Shown here: positions 16,153 to 24,653 of the stretch, piece by piece
How the letters are laid out: each line of letters starts with the position of its first letter
Numbering within the stretch: position 1 is the first letter of the stretch
Source: VRUE01 sp963708115
Lineage (GTDB): Bacteria > Actinomycetota > Thermoleophilia > Solirubrobacterales > 70-9
NCBI GenBank assembly: GCA_963708115.1
Contig: CAVPRX010000001.1
Location: 310,001-374,000 of the forward strand
Reading direction: 5' to 3'
DNA: 64,000 nucleotides
Program-made: the position numbers and the translations under genes
The notes under the pieces: generated by a model
What the model saw: the letters and a program-made list of their open reading frames with translations, nothing else
Told to the model about the DNA's origin: nothing
Database searches by the model: none

Positions 16153-17573
16153 TTAGTCCTCCGGAAGATGTCGACGGCGTTGCTGCCGAACGAGGTCGAG
16201 TAGAGATAACGGCCGTTGGGGCTGAGCGCGATCGAGCTGACGCCGCGCAGCGCGCGTCCGTGCGTGCAACCGGGGACCGAACGGGTCGCGACGCAGCCCG
16301 CCAGACCCGGCTTCTGAGCCACGACACCGGATTCCGCGCTGCGGTCGAGGACGTCGATAGCACCGGTGGCGAAGGCCGCCGTGTACACGTTCGCACCGTC
16401 GGGTGAGAGGGCGAGGCCCTCGGGCGAGCTGAGCGCGCGGCCGAAGGAGCAGCCGACGGCACGCAACCAGACCAGGCAGGCCGACGTGCCTTCCTTCTGC
16501 GTGAGGCCGCCCGAAGAGGACGAGCGAGTGAACGCGGTGACGCTGTTGCTGAACAACGAGGTCACATACGCGTCGTCGTCGCCGGGGCTGACCGCCACCG
16601 CGTTGGCGCCGCTCAGCTGCACCCCGGTGGTGCAGCCCGTCAGCGCCGCGTCGACGATGCAGCCGCTGCCGCCGCTCGCCTGGGTGAGCGTGCCCGTGGA
16701 GGGGTCGCGCGAGAGAACGACGACGGCGTTGGACAGAGCCGCGGCGACGTAGACGCTCTTGCCGTCGCCGCTGATCGCCATCCCCTCCGGCGCCCCCAGG
16801 GCGAGGCCGGGAGCGCAGCCGCTCGTCGCCTCGGCGATACAGCCGGCGCTGCCCGGCAGCTGCCCGATCGCCCCGGTCGCCGAGTCGCGGCCGAAGGCGA
16901 CGACCGCGTTGCCGAAGAACGAGCCGACGTAGACGTTCTTGCCGTCTGGGCTGACGACGACCACATCGGGACCGAGCAGCGCCGTGCCGGTCGCGCAGCC
17001 GGGCAGCGGCACGCCCGAGACGCAGCCCGCCGCGCCGGGGAGTTGGTGCAGCGCCCCAGTCGAGCGATTGCGCTGGAAGGCGGTGACGGAGTTGCTGCCC
17101 CGCGAGGTGACGTAGACGTTGCGGCCGTTGGGGCTGATCGCAACCGAGTTCGGGCCGTTGAGGCCGATGGCTTTGCCGCATTCGAAGGCGCCCTTCGCGG
17201 CGACGCACCCGGCGGCACCGCTCGGCTGCCCGAGCGCGCCGGTCTTCGGGTTGCGCCTAAATACGGCGATCGCGTTGCTGCGCGAGGAGGCGACGTAGAC
17301 GTTCCTGCCGTCGGCGCTGACGGCGATCGCGCGGGAGCCCATGAACGGGCCCGGTCCCTCGAGGGCCCGCGCGGTCCCACACCCCTTGGACGGAGTCGAG
17401 CGATCGGTCAGGCAGCCGCGCGCACCAGGCAGCTGCTTCAGCTTTCCCCGATTCGCCGCGTTCTTGCCGGCCTGCGGATGCGCCGGCGGCGCGGCGAGCG
17501 CACCCGCCGGAAGCACCAGCGCCACGAGGGCGACAAGCAGGGCAAACACGCGGCGTGCGGAGACGGAGGTCAC
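16149..17573 (-). CDS. Exported seven-bladed beta-propeller (lactonase/YncE-like)
   Basis: A 474-residue protein with a signal peptide (residues 1-28). It contains about seven repeats of roughly 55-60 residues, each with a strand such as VAISPNGRNVYVTSRGSNSV followed by a Cys-containing loop (LPGAAGCV). Two cysteines per repeat probably form disulfides. The fold matches lactonase-like 7-bladed propellers, but no catalytic residues are evident; a binding or scaffold role is as likely. It ends in an ATGA overlap with the sulfatase and begins 49 bases after the SUMF1-like gene. Confidence 0.8.
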   Translation of the reverse strand: MTSVSARRVFALLVALVALVLPAGALAAPPAHPQAGKNAANRGKLKQLPGARGCLTDRSTPSKGCGTARALEGPGPFMGSRAIAVSADGRNVYVASSRSNAIAVFRRNPKTGALGQPSGAAGCVAAKGAFECGKAIGLNGPNSVAISPNGRNVYVTSRGSNSVTAFQRNRSTGALHQLPGAAGCVSGVPLPGCATGTALLGPDVVVVSPDGKNVYVGSFFGNAVVAFGRDSATGAIGQLPGSAGCIAEATSGCAPGLALGAPEGMAISGDGKSVYVAAALSNAVVVLSRDPSTGTLTQASGGSGCIVDAALTGCTTGVQLSGANAVAVSPGDDDAYVTSLFSNSVTAFTRSSSSGGLTQKEGTSACLVWLRAVGCSFGRALSSPEGLALSPDGANVYTAAFATGAIDVLDRSAESGVVAQKPGLAGCVATRSVPGCTHGRALRGVSSIALSPNGRYLYSTSFGSNAVDIFRRTK

Positions 17574-17622
17574 TCGGGACGCAGCGTATTTGCGCCTGCG
17601 GACAGGCCCCCAGACCGCCGGG

Positions 17623-18903
17623 TCAGCGCTTGCTCACCGCGAGGCTGCCAAGCACCCCGACCCGAATCCCCAGCCACGGATAGGTGGCGGTATAGAAGGC
17701 GTTGTCCTGCGGTTGCAGGCCGACCGCCGAGAGCCAGAGCTGGTAGACGGGCGCGTTGGCGATACCGCCGTGCAGCCGGCGCCAGATCCGGTGACCCTTC
17801 GCGCCGAACGGCGGCGGCGTGATCGTGTCGGTCCACTCGACGGCGTTGCCGCCCTGGTCGAGCGTCCCCCAGGGCGAGGTGGTCTTCGCCTGGCCGACCG
17901 TGCTGAGGCTGCCCTGATACGCGGTGGCGTAGGCGGTCGAGTCGATTCCAAACGGGTTCACGCCGGCGCATGCTTCGGTGCCGAAGGACGCGGGGCACCA
18001 GGTCGGGGCCGTCACTCCGGAGGCGTGAAAGGTGGCCAGCGGCTGCGTCGAGGCGTTGGTGACGTCGCCGGTGGTCGGGTCGAGCGTCGTCGACTTGGGC
18101 GCGCTCGCGGCTTCGTCTTCGGTTTCGAACACACCGGGGTTGGTCGGGTACTTCCAGTAGGAGTACTTGCCTTCGCCGTCGGGGTCGAAGTAGGCCGCCT
18201 TGATCCACTCGTTCTGACTCGGAACGACGAAGCCGGTCTTATGCGAGCGGGCCATCGCCCGTTCGGTCATGTCGTACATCCCCCGCTCGGTCACCCGTGA
18301 GAGCCGGACGCGGTAGGTGACGTAGCGGAAGCCGCCTTCGCGGCTCGCTTTCTTGGAGAGCAGGCGGCCGTTGTAGAGGGAGTTGACGAAGCGCGCCGAG
18401 CGCAGGAAGTTGGCGAAGCCATAGGGCTTGTCGGCCCATTCGGGCGATGCCACCGCGTAGTGGCGCCCCTTGCCCACGCTTGCGGCGAAGTTGATCTGCC
18501 CGTACTTGGGCCAAGCGGTCGGGCTCTCATCGGGGCTGTAGAGGTTGTGTTTGTTGCGGCCCGCCGGATCGACCGTGTTGAGGAACGCCACCCACTGGGC
18601 GACGGTGACCTCGAGCTGGCCGACGCCATACCCGTATTTGACCCCGCCGACCATCTGGCAGGGGGGCGTGTGCGCTTCCTGCGGGGCTTCTTTGCAGGAG
18701 CGATAGACGGCGTCTTTGAAGGGGGTGATTCCAACCGAGGGGTTCCCCGGGGCGCCGACTTTGACCGTCTTCAGCGTCAGGATCGAAGGCGCCGGAGCGG
18801 CATGCGACATCGCCGGCCCGGCGAGCGCCGCCGTCGCGATGAAGATCAGCGCCGCGAAGAGGCGAGTGTGCAGGGCAGTGAGCGAGGTATGGCGAGTTGG
18901 CAT
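17623..18903 (-). CDS. Exported SUMF1/FGE-fold protein
   Basis: A 426-residue protein with a signal peptide (about 1-36). The rest resembles the formylglycine-generating-enzyme (SUMF1) fold: VGQLEVTVAQWVAFLNTV early, FVVPSQNEWIKAAYFDP in the middle and GNAVEWTD late. In true FGE the active site uses a cysteine pair near the C-terminus; here the matching region (GIRVGVLGSLAV) has no cysteine. So it probably does not activate the neighbouring sulfatase and is more likely a binding or surface protein of this fold. First gene of the sulfatase run; a conserved hairpin element lies 57 bases upstream of its ATG. Confidence 0.75.
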   Translation of the reverse strand: MPTRHTSLTALHTRLFAALIFIATAALAGPAMSHAAPAPSILTLKTVKVGAPGNPSVGITPFKDAVYRSCKEAPQEAHTPPCQMVGGVKYGYGVGQLEVTVAQWVAFLNTVDPAGRNKHNLYSPDESPTAWPKYGQINFAASVGKGRHYAVASPEWADKPYGFANFLRSARFVNSLYNGRLLSKKASREGGFRYVTYRVRLSRVTERGMYDMTERAMARSHKTGFVVPSQNEWIKAAYFDPDGEGKYSYWKYPTNPGVFETEDEAASAPKSTTLDPTTGDVTNASTQPLATFHASGVTAPTWCPASFGTEACAGVNPFGIDSTAYATAYQGSLSTVGQAKTTSPWGTLDQGGNAVEWTDTITPPPFGAKGHRIWRRLHGGIANAPVYQLWLSAVGLQPQDNAFYTATYPWLGIRVGVLGSLAVSKR

Positions 18904-18959
18904 GTTGTCCTATCGACCGGGGTTGGCAATGCGTTAGTCAGCGAGTTCGGGGGCGTAGG

Positions 18960-19004
18960 CCACCTCTCTTCGCCGCGCGAGGCGAAAGCCCTCATTCCGC
19001 CGGC
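18960..19004. repeat. Conserved 45-base hairpin element, copy 1
   Basis: A TTCGCC / GGCGAA hairpin with a 6-base loop, flanked by CTCATTCCGCCGGC on one side and CCACCTC on the other. The same 45-base unit occurs at 20427-20471 with 37 of 45 positions equal; the loop varies and the stem is conserved. On the minus strand it lies upstream of the SUMF1-like secreted protein; on the plus strand it ends where the operator of the MntA gene starts. Possibly a structured 5' leader. Confidence 0.5.
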
Positions 19005-19034
19005 GTATATACTGATATTGATATACTAAATCGC
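19005..19034 (+). promoter_or_regulatory. Operator/promoter of the mntA-hepT module
   Basis: An inverted repeat GTATAT (19005-19010) and ATATAC (19021-19026) with 10 bases between. TATACT at 19022-19027 is a good -10 element, and the ATG at 19035 is only seven bases further, so the message may be leaderless. Position and symmetry suit autoregulation by the HTH domain of the encoded antitoxin. Confidence 0.5.
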
Positions 19035-19562
19035 ATGCCCTCGATATCCCAGGCCATTCGTCAGGCACGACTTGGCGCGAATCTCTCGCAGGTAGACCTG
19101 GCGGCGCGCGCCGGCACCTCCCAACCGGCGCTGGCTCGCTATGAGACTGGAACAGCCCTTCCGACCGTGCCGACGCTCGAGCGACTTTTGGCGGCGTGCG
19201 GCAGGCGCCTGGAGATCCAGACGCCCCCCGCACGGGGTCTCAGCGCCGTAAGCTCAGTGCGAAGCCAGCTCGGCCCGCAGGCCGACAAGCTGCGGCGCCA
19301 ACGCCGCCGATTGCTCGACGCCGCCGAAAGGCACGGCGTCGGCCATCTCCGGGCCTTCGGGTCTCTCGCACGTGGTGAGGCAACGGCCGAAAGTGATGTG
19401 GATCTCCTCGTCGACCTCAAACCCGGCCGCACCCTCCTCGACCTCGCCGCGTTTCGCCGCGAGGCTGGCGAGATTCTCGATCTGCCCGTAGACGTCGCAA
19501 CCACCGACATGCTCAAGGACCGCATACGTGACGAGGTACTCAGCGAGGCGCTCCCCCTATGA
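19035..19562 (+). CDS. mntA: MntA-type antitoxin with N-terminal XRE helix-turn-helix
   Basis: A 175-residue protein. Residues 3-60 are an XRE helix-turn-helix (QVDLAARAGTSQPALARYET). Residues 95-175 are a minimal nucleotidyltransferase with the GSx10DxD motif: G109-S110, D121 and D123. MntA enzymes neutralise the HepT RNase by adding AMP to a tyrosine. The HTH fusion would let the antitoxin also regulate its own promoter. The ATG at 19035 is chosen because upstream codons run through the operator. The hepT gene overlaps by 4 bases (ATGA). Confidence 0.88.
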   Translation: MPSISQAIRQARLGANLSQVDLAARAGTSQPALARYETGTALPTVPTLERLLAACGRRLEIQTPPARGLSAVSSVRSQLGPQADKLRRQRRRLLDAAERHGVGHLRAFGSLARGEATAESDVDLLVDLKPGRTLLDLAAFRREAGEILDLPVDVATTDMLKDRIRDEVLSEALPL

Positions 19563-19897
19563 GCCGAAACGAGCAAGAGCGCCTTCGCGACATCGAGGAT
19601 GCGATCACCGCAATTCGCCGGCACCTCGAGCAGACCGGCGAGACAACCGCCGCCAAGGAAGACCCATTACTACACGATGCCCTGCTCTTCCAGTTCGTCG
19701 TGATCGGCGAGGCCGTAAAGAACCTGAGTCCCGAGACCCGCGAGTCAGCGCCCGAGATCCCCTGGGCCGACATCGCGGGGCTACGAGACCTGATCGCCCA
19801 CGAGTACTTCCGAATCGACATTCATCGCGTGCTTGAGATTGTGGAGCGGGACCTCCCGTCGCTCGAGCGGGAGATCACTCAAATACTCGACAACTAG
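19559..19897 (+). CDS. hepT: HEPN-domain toxin (HepT, DUF86)
   Basis: A 112-residue all-helical protein with the catalytic HEPN motif Rx4HxY: R76, H81, Y83 (LRDLIAHEYF). HepT is an RNase that is inactivated when the partner MntA AMPylates the motif tyrosine. It overlaps mntA by ATGA and is translated in step with it. Length and motif are normal, so the module looks intact. Confidence 0.88.
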   Translation: MSRNEQERLRDIEDAITAIRRHLEQTGETTAAKEDPLLHDALLFQFVVIGEAVKNLSPETRESAPEIPWADIAGLRDLIAHEYFRIDIHRVLEIVERDLPSLEREITQILDN

Positions 19898-19913
19898 ATC
19901 TTGGCGCGTTTCG

Positions 19914-20387
19914 TTATCCCTGGCCGCAGACCTTGAGGCCATATTCCGTGGCGAGCTTGTTCGCCGGCCCGAACGGGTTCGGCTGCTTGGATTCAAAGGG
20001 CGCCTGGGGATTGGCTTCGACCTCTTCGACGCCTTCGTCGAGCGAGTCGAGCATCGCCGAGACTTCATCCTCGTCCGCACTCGGCGCTTCGAGGGCCCGT
20101 ATTTCATCTGCCTGGTTCTGGACGTTGGGCGCCAGGATCGTTTCGGAGAGCTCCGCCTGCTGCGCCTTGGACGGTTCTTCGTTTTCGTCGATGTTGTTCT
20201 TTTCCGCGAAGGCTTCGAATTCGGATTCGATTTCGGCGTTTCCCTTCTTGCAGATCGCATCGGCCCGGGCGACGAACTGCGCCTTGGTCAGCGATGAAGT
20301 CTCGTCGTCGCTGCTACTGCCGCAGCCGGCCACGATCGCGGCGATGGCGACGACCCCGACGGATGCCGCAATAAGTCCCTTGTTCAC
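19914..20387 (-). CDS. Small lipoprotein, Cys-pair family (paralogue 1)
   Basis: A 157-residue protein with lipobox IVAGC (Cys at about 22) and an acidic, helical mature part. It starts FVARADAICKKGNAEI and ends EYGLKVCGQG; both cysteine motifs recur in three other lipoproteins of this window (50250, 50832, 61520). GTG start with GGAGGAG just upstream. Function unknown; likely attached to the outer face of the membrane. A conserved hairpin element lies 40 bases upstream. Confidence 0.75.
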   Translation of the reverse strand: MNKGLIAASVGVVAIAAIVAGCGSSSDDETSSLTKAQFVARADAICKKGNAEIESEFEAFAEKNNIDENEEPSKAQQAELSETILAPNVQNQADEIRALEAPSADEDEVSAMLDSLDEGVEEVEANPQAPFESKQPNPFGPANKLATEYGLKVCGQG

Positions 20388-20426
20388 CTGGTCTCCTCCG
20401 ATTTACGCAGCATCACTTTGCCCAAG

Positions 20427-20471
20427 CCATCTCTCTTCGCCATCACAGGCGAAACCCTTCATTCCGCCGGC
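20427..20471. repeat. Conserved 45-base hairpin element, copy 2
   Basis: Second copy of the unit at 18960. The stem TTCGCC / GGCGAA is kept while the loop differs at five positions. It is 40 bases upstream of the start of the minus-strand lipoprotein and about 90 bases before the plus-strand DGPF gene. Confidence 0.5.
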
Positions 20472-20563
20472 CGTCCACTCGGGTGTCCTTTTAGCGGTGT
20501 CTCGTTCGTCTCTAGGCTGGGTGGTCGAATGGCGGCCACCGAGAACCTGACCAGGAGGCTCCG

Positions 20564-20908
20564 ATGCAATACATGCTGTTGATCTACTCGGGCGATTCGA
20601 TGAACGAGTTCGGGAAGCTCCCCGAGGACGAGCAGAAAGCGGTGCTCGGCGAGTACTACGCGATCTCCGAGCTACCGGGCGTCGTGGGCGGCGACCAGCT
20701 GCAGCCGGCCGACACCGCGACCACGGTCCGGGTCGAGGGCGGACAGGCGCTGACCACCGACGGTCCCTTCGCGGCGACCAAGGAGGTCCTCGGCGGCTAC
20801 TACCTGCTCGAGGCCGACGATCTCGATGCGGCGCTGGAGGTCGCGGGACGGATCCCGGCCGCGCGGATGGGTGGCGCGATCGAGGTGCGCCCGGTGGTCG
20901 AGCGCTGA
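20564..20908 (+). CDS. YCII/DGPF-domain protein, partner of an ECF42 sigma factor
   Basis: A 114-residue dimeric alpha-beta barrel protein with TTDGPFAATKE, the DGPF motif. Such proteins are encoded beside ECF42 sigma factors and are thought to belong to their regulon. AGGAGG lies five bases before the ATG. The stop TGA overlaps the likely CTG start of the sigma factor. The exact chemistry of the family is unknown. Confidence 0.88.
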   Translation: MQYMLLIYSGDSMNEFGKLPEDEQKAVLGEYYAISELPGVVGGDQLQPADTATTVRVEGGQALTTDGPFAATKEVLGGYYLLEADDLDAALEVAGRIPAARMGGAIEVRPVVER

Positions 20909-22068
20909 TCGAGCGCGTCTTCAGAGAGGAGTGGGGACGGGTCCTCGCCACCCTGATCGGCTTCCTCGGCGACTTCGACCGCGCCGAGGAAGCCACCCAG
21001 TCCGCCTTCGCGGCGGCGGCGGAGCGCTGGCCACGGGACGGCACTCCCGCCAACCCGCGTGCCTGGCTGATCGCTACCGCCCGCAACCAGGCGATCGACC
21101 GCGTCCGCCGCGAGCGGACGCTGGCGAGCAAGGCCCCACTGCTCGAGGCGCCTGAGGCCATGGACGAGAACCTCGAAGACTCGGCCTTCCCCGACGAGCG
21201 GCTGGAGCTGATCTTCACCTGCTGCCACCCGGCGCTCGGCACCGAGGCGCAGGTGGCCCTGGCGCTGCGGACGCTGGGCGGGATGGCGACGGCCGAGATC
21301 GCCAGGGCCTTCCTCGTCCCCGAGGCGACGATGTCCAAGCGCCTGGTCCGGGCGAAAAGGAAGATCAGGACGGCGGGGATTCCCTTCCGGGTGCCGCCCG
21401 ACCATCTGCTTCCCGACCGCCTGACGATGGTGCTCGCGGTGATCTACCTGATCTTCAACGAGGGCTACGGCGGCCGCAACGAGCTGGCCGCCGAGGCGAT
21501 CTGGCTCGGCGGCGCGCTGGTCGAGCTGATGCCCGACGAGCCCGAGGCCCACGCCCTGCTGGCCCTGATGCAGCTCAGCGACTGCCGCCGCGACGCCCGC
21601 TTCGCCGACGGCTCCCTGGTCCTCCTCGCCGACCAGGATCGCTCGCTCTGGGACCGGGGTCAGATCGAGCGAGGCCGCCTGGCCCTGGACCGCTGCCTCG
21701 CCCTCGGCGGCCGCGGCGAGTACGCGCTGCAGGCGGCGATCGCATCCCTCCACCTCGAGGATCCCCAGGACTGGCCCCAGATAGCCGCCCTATATAAAGA
21801 GCTCTCCCGCCTCACCGGCTCCAAGGTGGTGGAGCTAAACCACGCAGTAGCCATCGCGGAAACAGGCCAGGTCGACCAAGCCCTGGAGCTAGTGGAAAGC
21901 CTGGAGCTGGAGACCTACCCTCACTTCCACTCAACGCGAGCGGAGCTCCTGCGTCGACTGGGACGAGCCGGCGAGTCGCGAGCCGCCTACGGGGTGGCGA
22001 TAGCGCTGGCTCCGTCCCAACCGGAGCGCGAGTTCTTGGAGCGGCGGCGGGGCGAGCTCGACGCCTGA
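20905..22068 (+). CDS. ECF42-type sigma factor with C-terminal TPR region
   Basis: A 387-residue protein. Sigma region 2 is at about 5-70 (LGDFDRAEEATQSAFAAAAE and NPRAWLIATARNQAIDR), region 4 at about 115-170 with a helix-turn-helix (GMATAEIARAFLVPEATMSK), and the remaining 210 residues are helical TPR-like repeats. That order plus a DGPF neighbour defines ECF42. No anti-sigma factor is adjacent, as is usual for this group. No ATG/GTG/TTG exists in frame before the region-2 sequence; a CTG at 20905 overlapping the DGPF stop (CTGA) is the best candidate. A later ATG at 21160 would delete region 2 and is rejected. Confidence 0.85.
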   Translation: MIERVFREEWGRVLATLIGFLGDFDRAEEATQSAFAAAAERWPRDGTPANPRAWLIATARNQAIDRVRRERTLASKAPLLEAPEAMDENLEDSAFPDERLELIFTCCHPALGTEAQVALALRTLGGMATAEIARAFLVPEATMSKRLVRAKRKIRTAGIPFRVPPDHLLPDRLTMVLAVIYLIFNEGYGGRNELAAEAIWLGGALVELMPDEPEAHALLALMQLSDCRRDARFADGSLVLLADQDRSLWDRGQIERGRLALDRCLALGGRGEYALQAAIASLHLEDPQDWPQIAALYKELSRLTGSKVVELNHAVAIAETGQVDQALELVESLELETYPHFHSTRAELLRRLGRAGESRAAYGVAIALAPSQPEREFLERRRGELDA

Positions 22069-22199
22069 AGGTTCTTTAGGCGAAGAGACGATCAGACTCG
22101 AATCGGCGACCGCCAAGGACATATAAACGCCTCAGCCTGAATATCTTTAGCTTGCCAAAAAAGGGCGATTTTACAGGTCGTTAGCAATGACTTGACCGC

Positions 22200-24653
22200 C
22201 TACCGAAACTCCGCAAGGGTTTTGTCTATGCCACTAGCGGTGTACCAGCCGGTCGTGATGCAGCGGCTCCTACAGGCGACCCCCTCAAAGACCCCGAACG
22301 TCGTACCGGAAGGAACTTCCACCGACTCGATCCCCCAGGAGGCGCCGCTCCAGTACTGCGCCATCGGACGCCAGACACCGGATGAGTCGAGCCAGTCTCC
22401 AACAGCAACGCAGGGAGAACTTTCAACGCAGGAAACATTTTGCAAGACGGCATTGGTGGAGCCAGCTGGGTTGGGGCTCGACTGCCACGACCATGAGGCT
22501 CCGTTCCAGCGCTCCACATACGACACCTGGGTCCCACTAGAATTCATGTAGGCACCCACCGCGGTGCAGTTGGAGCCGCTGGCGCAAGAGATGTCCAACA
22601 GCGAGCTTCGTTTCGGTTCTCCGCTGGGTTTTGGCACTGCTTCAGAGGACCACGTCGTGCCGTTCCAGGTCGAGACCATCCCCCAGTAGGTCGTAGTACT
22701 CGCGGTCGGGTAGTAGCGCCCCACCGCTCTACACGAGATCGTCGAGGTGCACTCGACGCCAGTCAGTTCCGCGCCGACCGCGCCCGCGGGCAGCGGCACA
22801 GTCTCCAGAGACCAGGTGCCGGAATTACCTCGGATCGCCACTGGCTGTGAGCTACTCCCACTGCCTTTATAGCCGACCGCAATGCAGGCCATGATTTCCT
22901 TGCAAGAGATGCCTTTCAAGCGCGTCTCCGTCGCCCCAGCAGGATTAGGGGTCGTCTGGATCGACCAGCTGGTGCCGTTCCAAGTCTCCACCAAAGAGAA
23001 GGTGCCAGAAGCCGTCGTGTAGGAGCCAGCGCCTACACACGAAGTTTTCGAGAGACAGTGGTCAGCCTGCAACTCAGCGGCCGTGGCGCCCACAGGCGTA
23101 GCCGTCGACTGGCTAGTCCAAGAGCCTCCATTCCAATACTGGGCGTAGGGGCTGCTAGTCCCCCCGCTTGAGGTCTGCTTGCCCACCGCCGTACAGGCGT
23201 TCGTACTGGCTGGCTCGCATGACATGTCATACAGACTGCTGTGTTTTGCCCCGCTTGCGTTCGGAGTTGACTGGATGTTCCACGATACGGGCGTGGTAAA
23301 AGTTTGATCCAAGGAATAGCTCGTTCCTTTGGCGTTAGATGCGACCAGTCGATAATGATACGTCGTGGCCGGTAGTAACCCCGCAGCGACATGAGAAATT
23401 GACTGAGATTGGTATAGGTTGGAGCCAAGCGTTCCATCTGGTACCGGCACTTTGGAGCTATAGGAGGGGGCCGTAAGGCCGTATTCAAAGCGATACTGGG
23501 TGGAAAGACCGTTCGCTTTTACGGTGGCGCCCAACGTGGCGCTGGTCTTAGTCAGACCTGAAGCTGACGTGGCTTCAATACCGGGAGAGCCCCCCGCGGG
23601 GGCCAAAATCAGAAAGGGATTCTCCGATCCACCGACATTCCAATGCGAGTTCAGATACTCACCGCTCTCCTCAGAAGCGTCGAAGTAAGAATCGTATTGG
23701 CAGTCGAGCGGTATTCCGATGGGCGTAGCAAAACCGCTTTCCCCAGGACATCGGGTCTCTTGGTAAACGCTACCCAAGAGGGTCCCGTCGTCGTAGCAGA
23801 GCACATCGATCCCGTCCCAGCAATGAAAAAACGAGGTGGCGTAGGGAGCGCTCCCCTGAACTGCACCCATGGCATGGAACAACTCGTGCAGGGACGTATG
23901 CAACTGCCATCCGTAGGGGCCGTAGACGACCGCGGATGCCGATAGAACGCGATTCAGGTTGTTGTTCAGGGGATAAGGGAACCCATCTGAGCTGCTCTTA
24001 TCGTCGTCGTCGGCCGCAGCGCCATAGCCTCCATACCCATTCGGATCTTTGCCATCGTAGAACACCATATTCTTGACCGAGCCCGCTCCACTAGGGGCTC
24101 CGAAGAAGTCGTCCACTATCTGGAAGACCTCGGAGACGTCACCAGACGATTTGAACCCCTGAATACGGATCTCGCCGGTCCCATCACATTCGACCGGCAG
24201 CTTCAGGCCTTTCGCATTTCCGCTAGAGCGCATCGACTCGCTGAGGATCTTGGAGGCCATCCGCCGGACCGCAGTCCGAATTTCTTGCTCCCGAAGCGGC
24301 GTTGGCGTGTAGCTGGCTTCTGATGAATAAAAGATCCTTATCCGATGGCCCGATCCCGTGCAGACAATTGGCTCCTCGGTAGTAGGCAGAAGCGTTTCGC
24401 CGGACCGACTTTCAGCGACGTCATGGGTGTGGAACCACAGCGGCGGCACATTCGGGCCTCGCTTGTAAGTGTATGAGTGGGCGTTGGGATGAAATTGGAA
24501 CTCTGCCTTGCCGATGCGCTCGAAGTCCGGCTGGCCTGGGATGCGGCCGTCACTTGAGTGATCGTGACCTGGATGGGCTACGGCAACAGGTGCGGAGATG
24601 CCGAAGATCAACACCAGAAGAGCCGCCGCTAATCGAGCTATGCACTTCCCCAT
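22200..24653 (-). CDS. Secreted HExxH metalloprotease-like protein with FN3 and propeller repeats
   Basis: An 817-residue protein with a signal peptide (about 1-26). Residues 27-350 contain H256-E257-L-F-H260 within SLHELFHAMG, a zinc-protease HExxHxxG motif; the third metzincin ligand position is Gln, so another residue must serve or activity is lost. Residues about 360-455 resemble an FN3 domain (FEYGLTAPSYSS and TTYHYRLVASNAKG). From about 460 to the end are seven repeats of 50-60 residues with a TWNGTSWS-like strand and a Cys pair (SCxxxxxCxAVG), probably one seven-bladed propeller. Base composition looks lower in GC than neighbouring genes, which could mean transfer. Substrate unknown. 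Confidence 0.8.
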   Translation of the reverse strand: MGKCIARLAAALLVLIFGISAPVAVAHPGHDHSSDGRIPGQPDFERIGKAEFQFHPNAHSYTYKRGPNVPPLWFHTHDVAESRSGETLLPTTEEPIVCTGSGHRIRIFYSSEASYTPTPLREQEIRTAVRRMASKILSESMRSSGNAKGLKLPVECDGTGEIRIQGFKSSGDVSEVFQIVDDFFGAPSGAGSVKNMVFYDGKDPNGYGGYGAAADDDDKSSSDGFPYPLNNNLNRVLSASAVVYGPYGWQLHTSLHELFHAMGAVQGSAPYATSFFHCWDGIDVLCYDDGTLLGSVYQETRCPGESGFATPIGIPLDCQYDSYFDASEESGEYLNSHWNVGGSENPFLILAPAGGSPGIEATSASGLTKTSATLGATVKANGLSTQYRFEYGLTAPSYSSKVPVPDGTLGSNLYQSQSISHVAAGLLPATTYHYRLVASNAKGTSYSLDQTFTTPVSWNIQSTPNASGAKHSSLYDMSCEPASTNACTAVGKQTSSGGTSSPYAQYWNGGSWTSQSTATPVGATAAELQADHCLSKTSCVGAGSYTTASGTFSLVETWNGTSWSIQTTPNPAGATETRLKGISCKEIMACIAVGYKGSGSSSQPVAIRGNSGTWSLETVPLPAGAVGAELTGVECTSTISCRAVGRYYPTASTTTYWGMVSTWNGTTWSSEAVPKPSGEPKRSSLLDISCASGSNCTAVGAYMNSSGTQVSYVERWNGASWSWQSSPNPAGSTNAVLQNVSCVESSPCVAVGDWLDSSGVWRPMAQYWSGASWGIESVEVPSGTTFGVFEGVACRSRCITTGWYTASGIDKTLAEFR

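Noticed and set aside
17623..18903. Calling the SUMF1-like protein the activator of the adjacent sulfatase
   Set aside because: The fold matches, but I see no cysteine pair in the expected active-site region, so the activating role is not supported.
22069..22199. GGCGAAGAGA near 22080 as a third copy of the 45-base hairpin element
   Set aside because: Only ten bases agree, and the flanking stem is missing.
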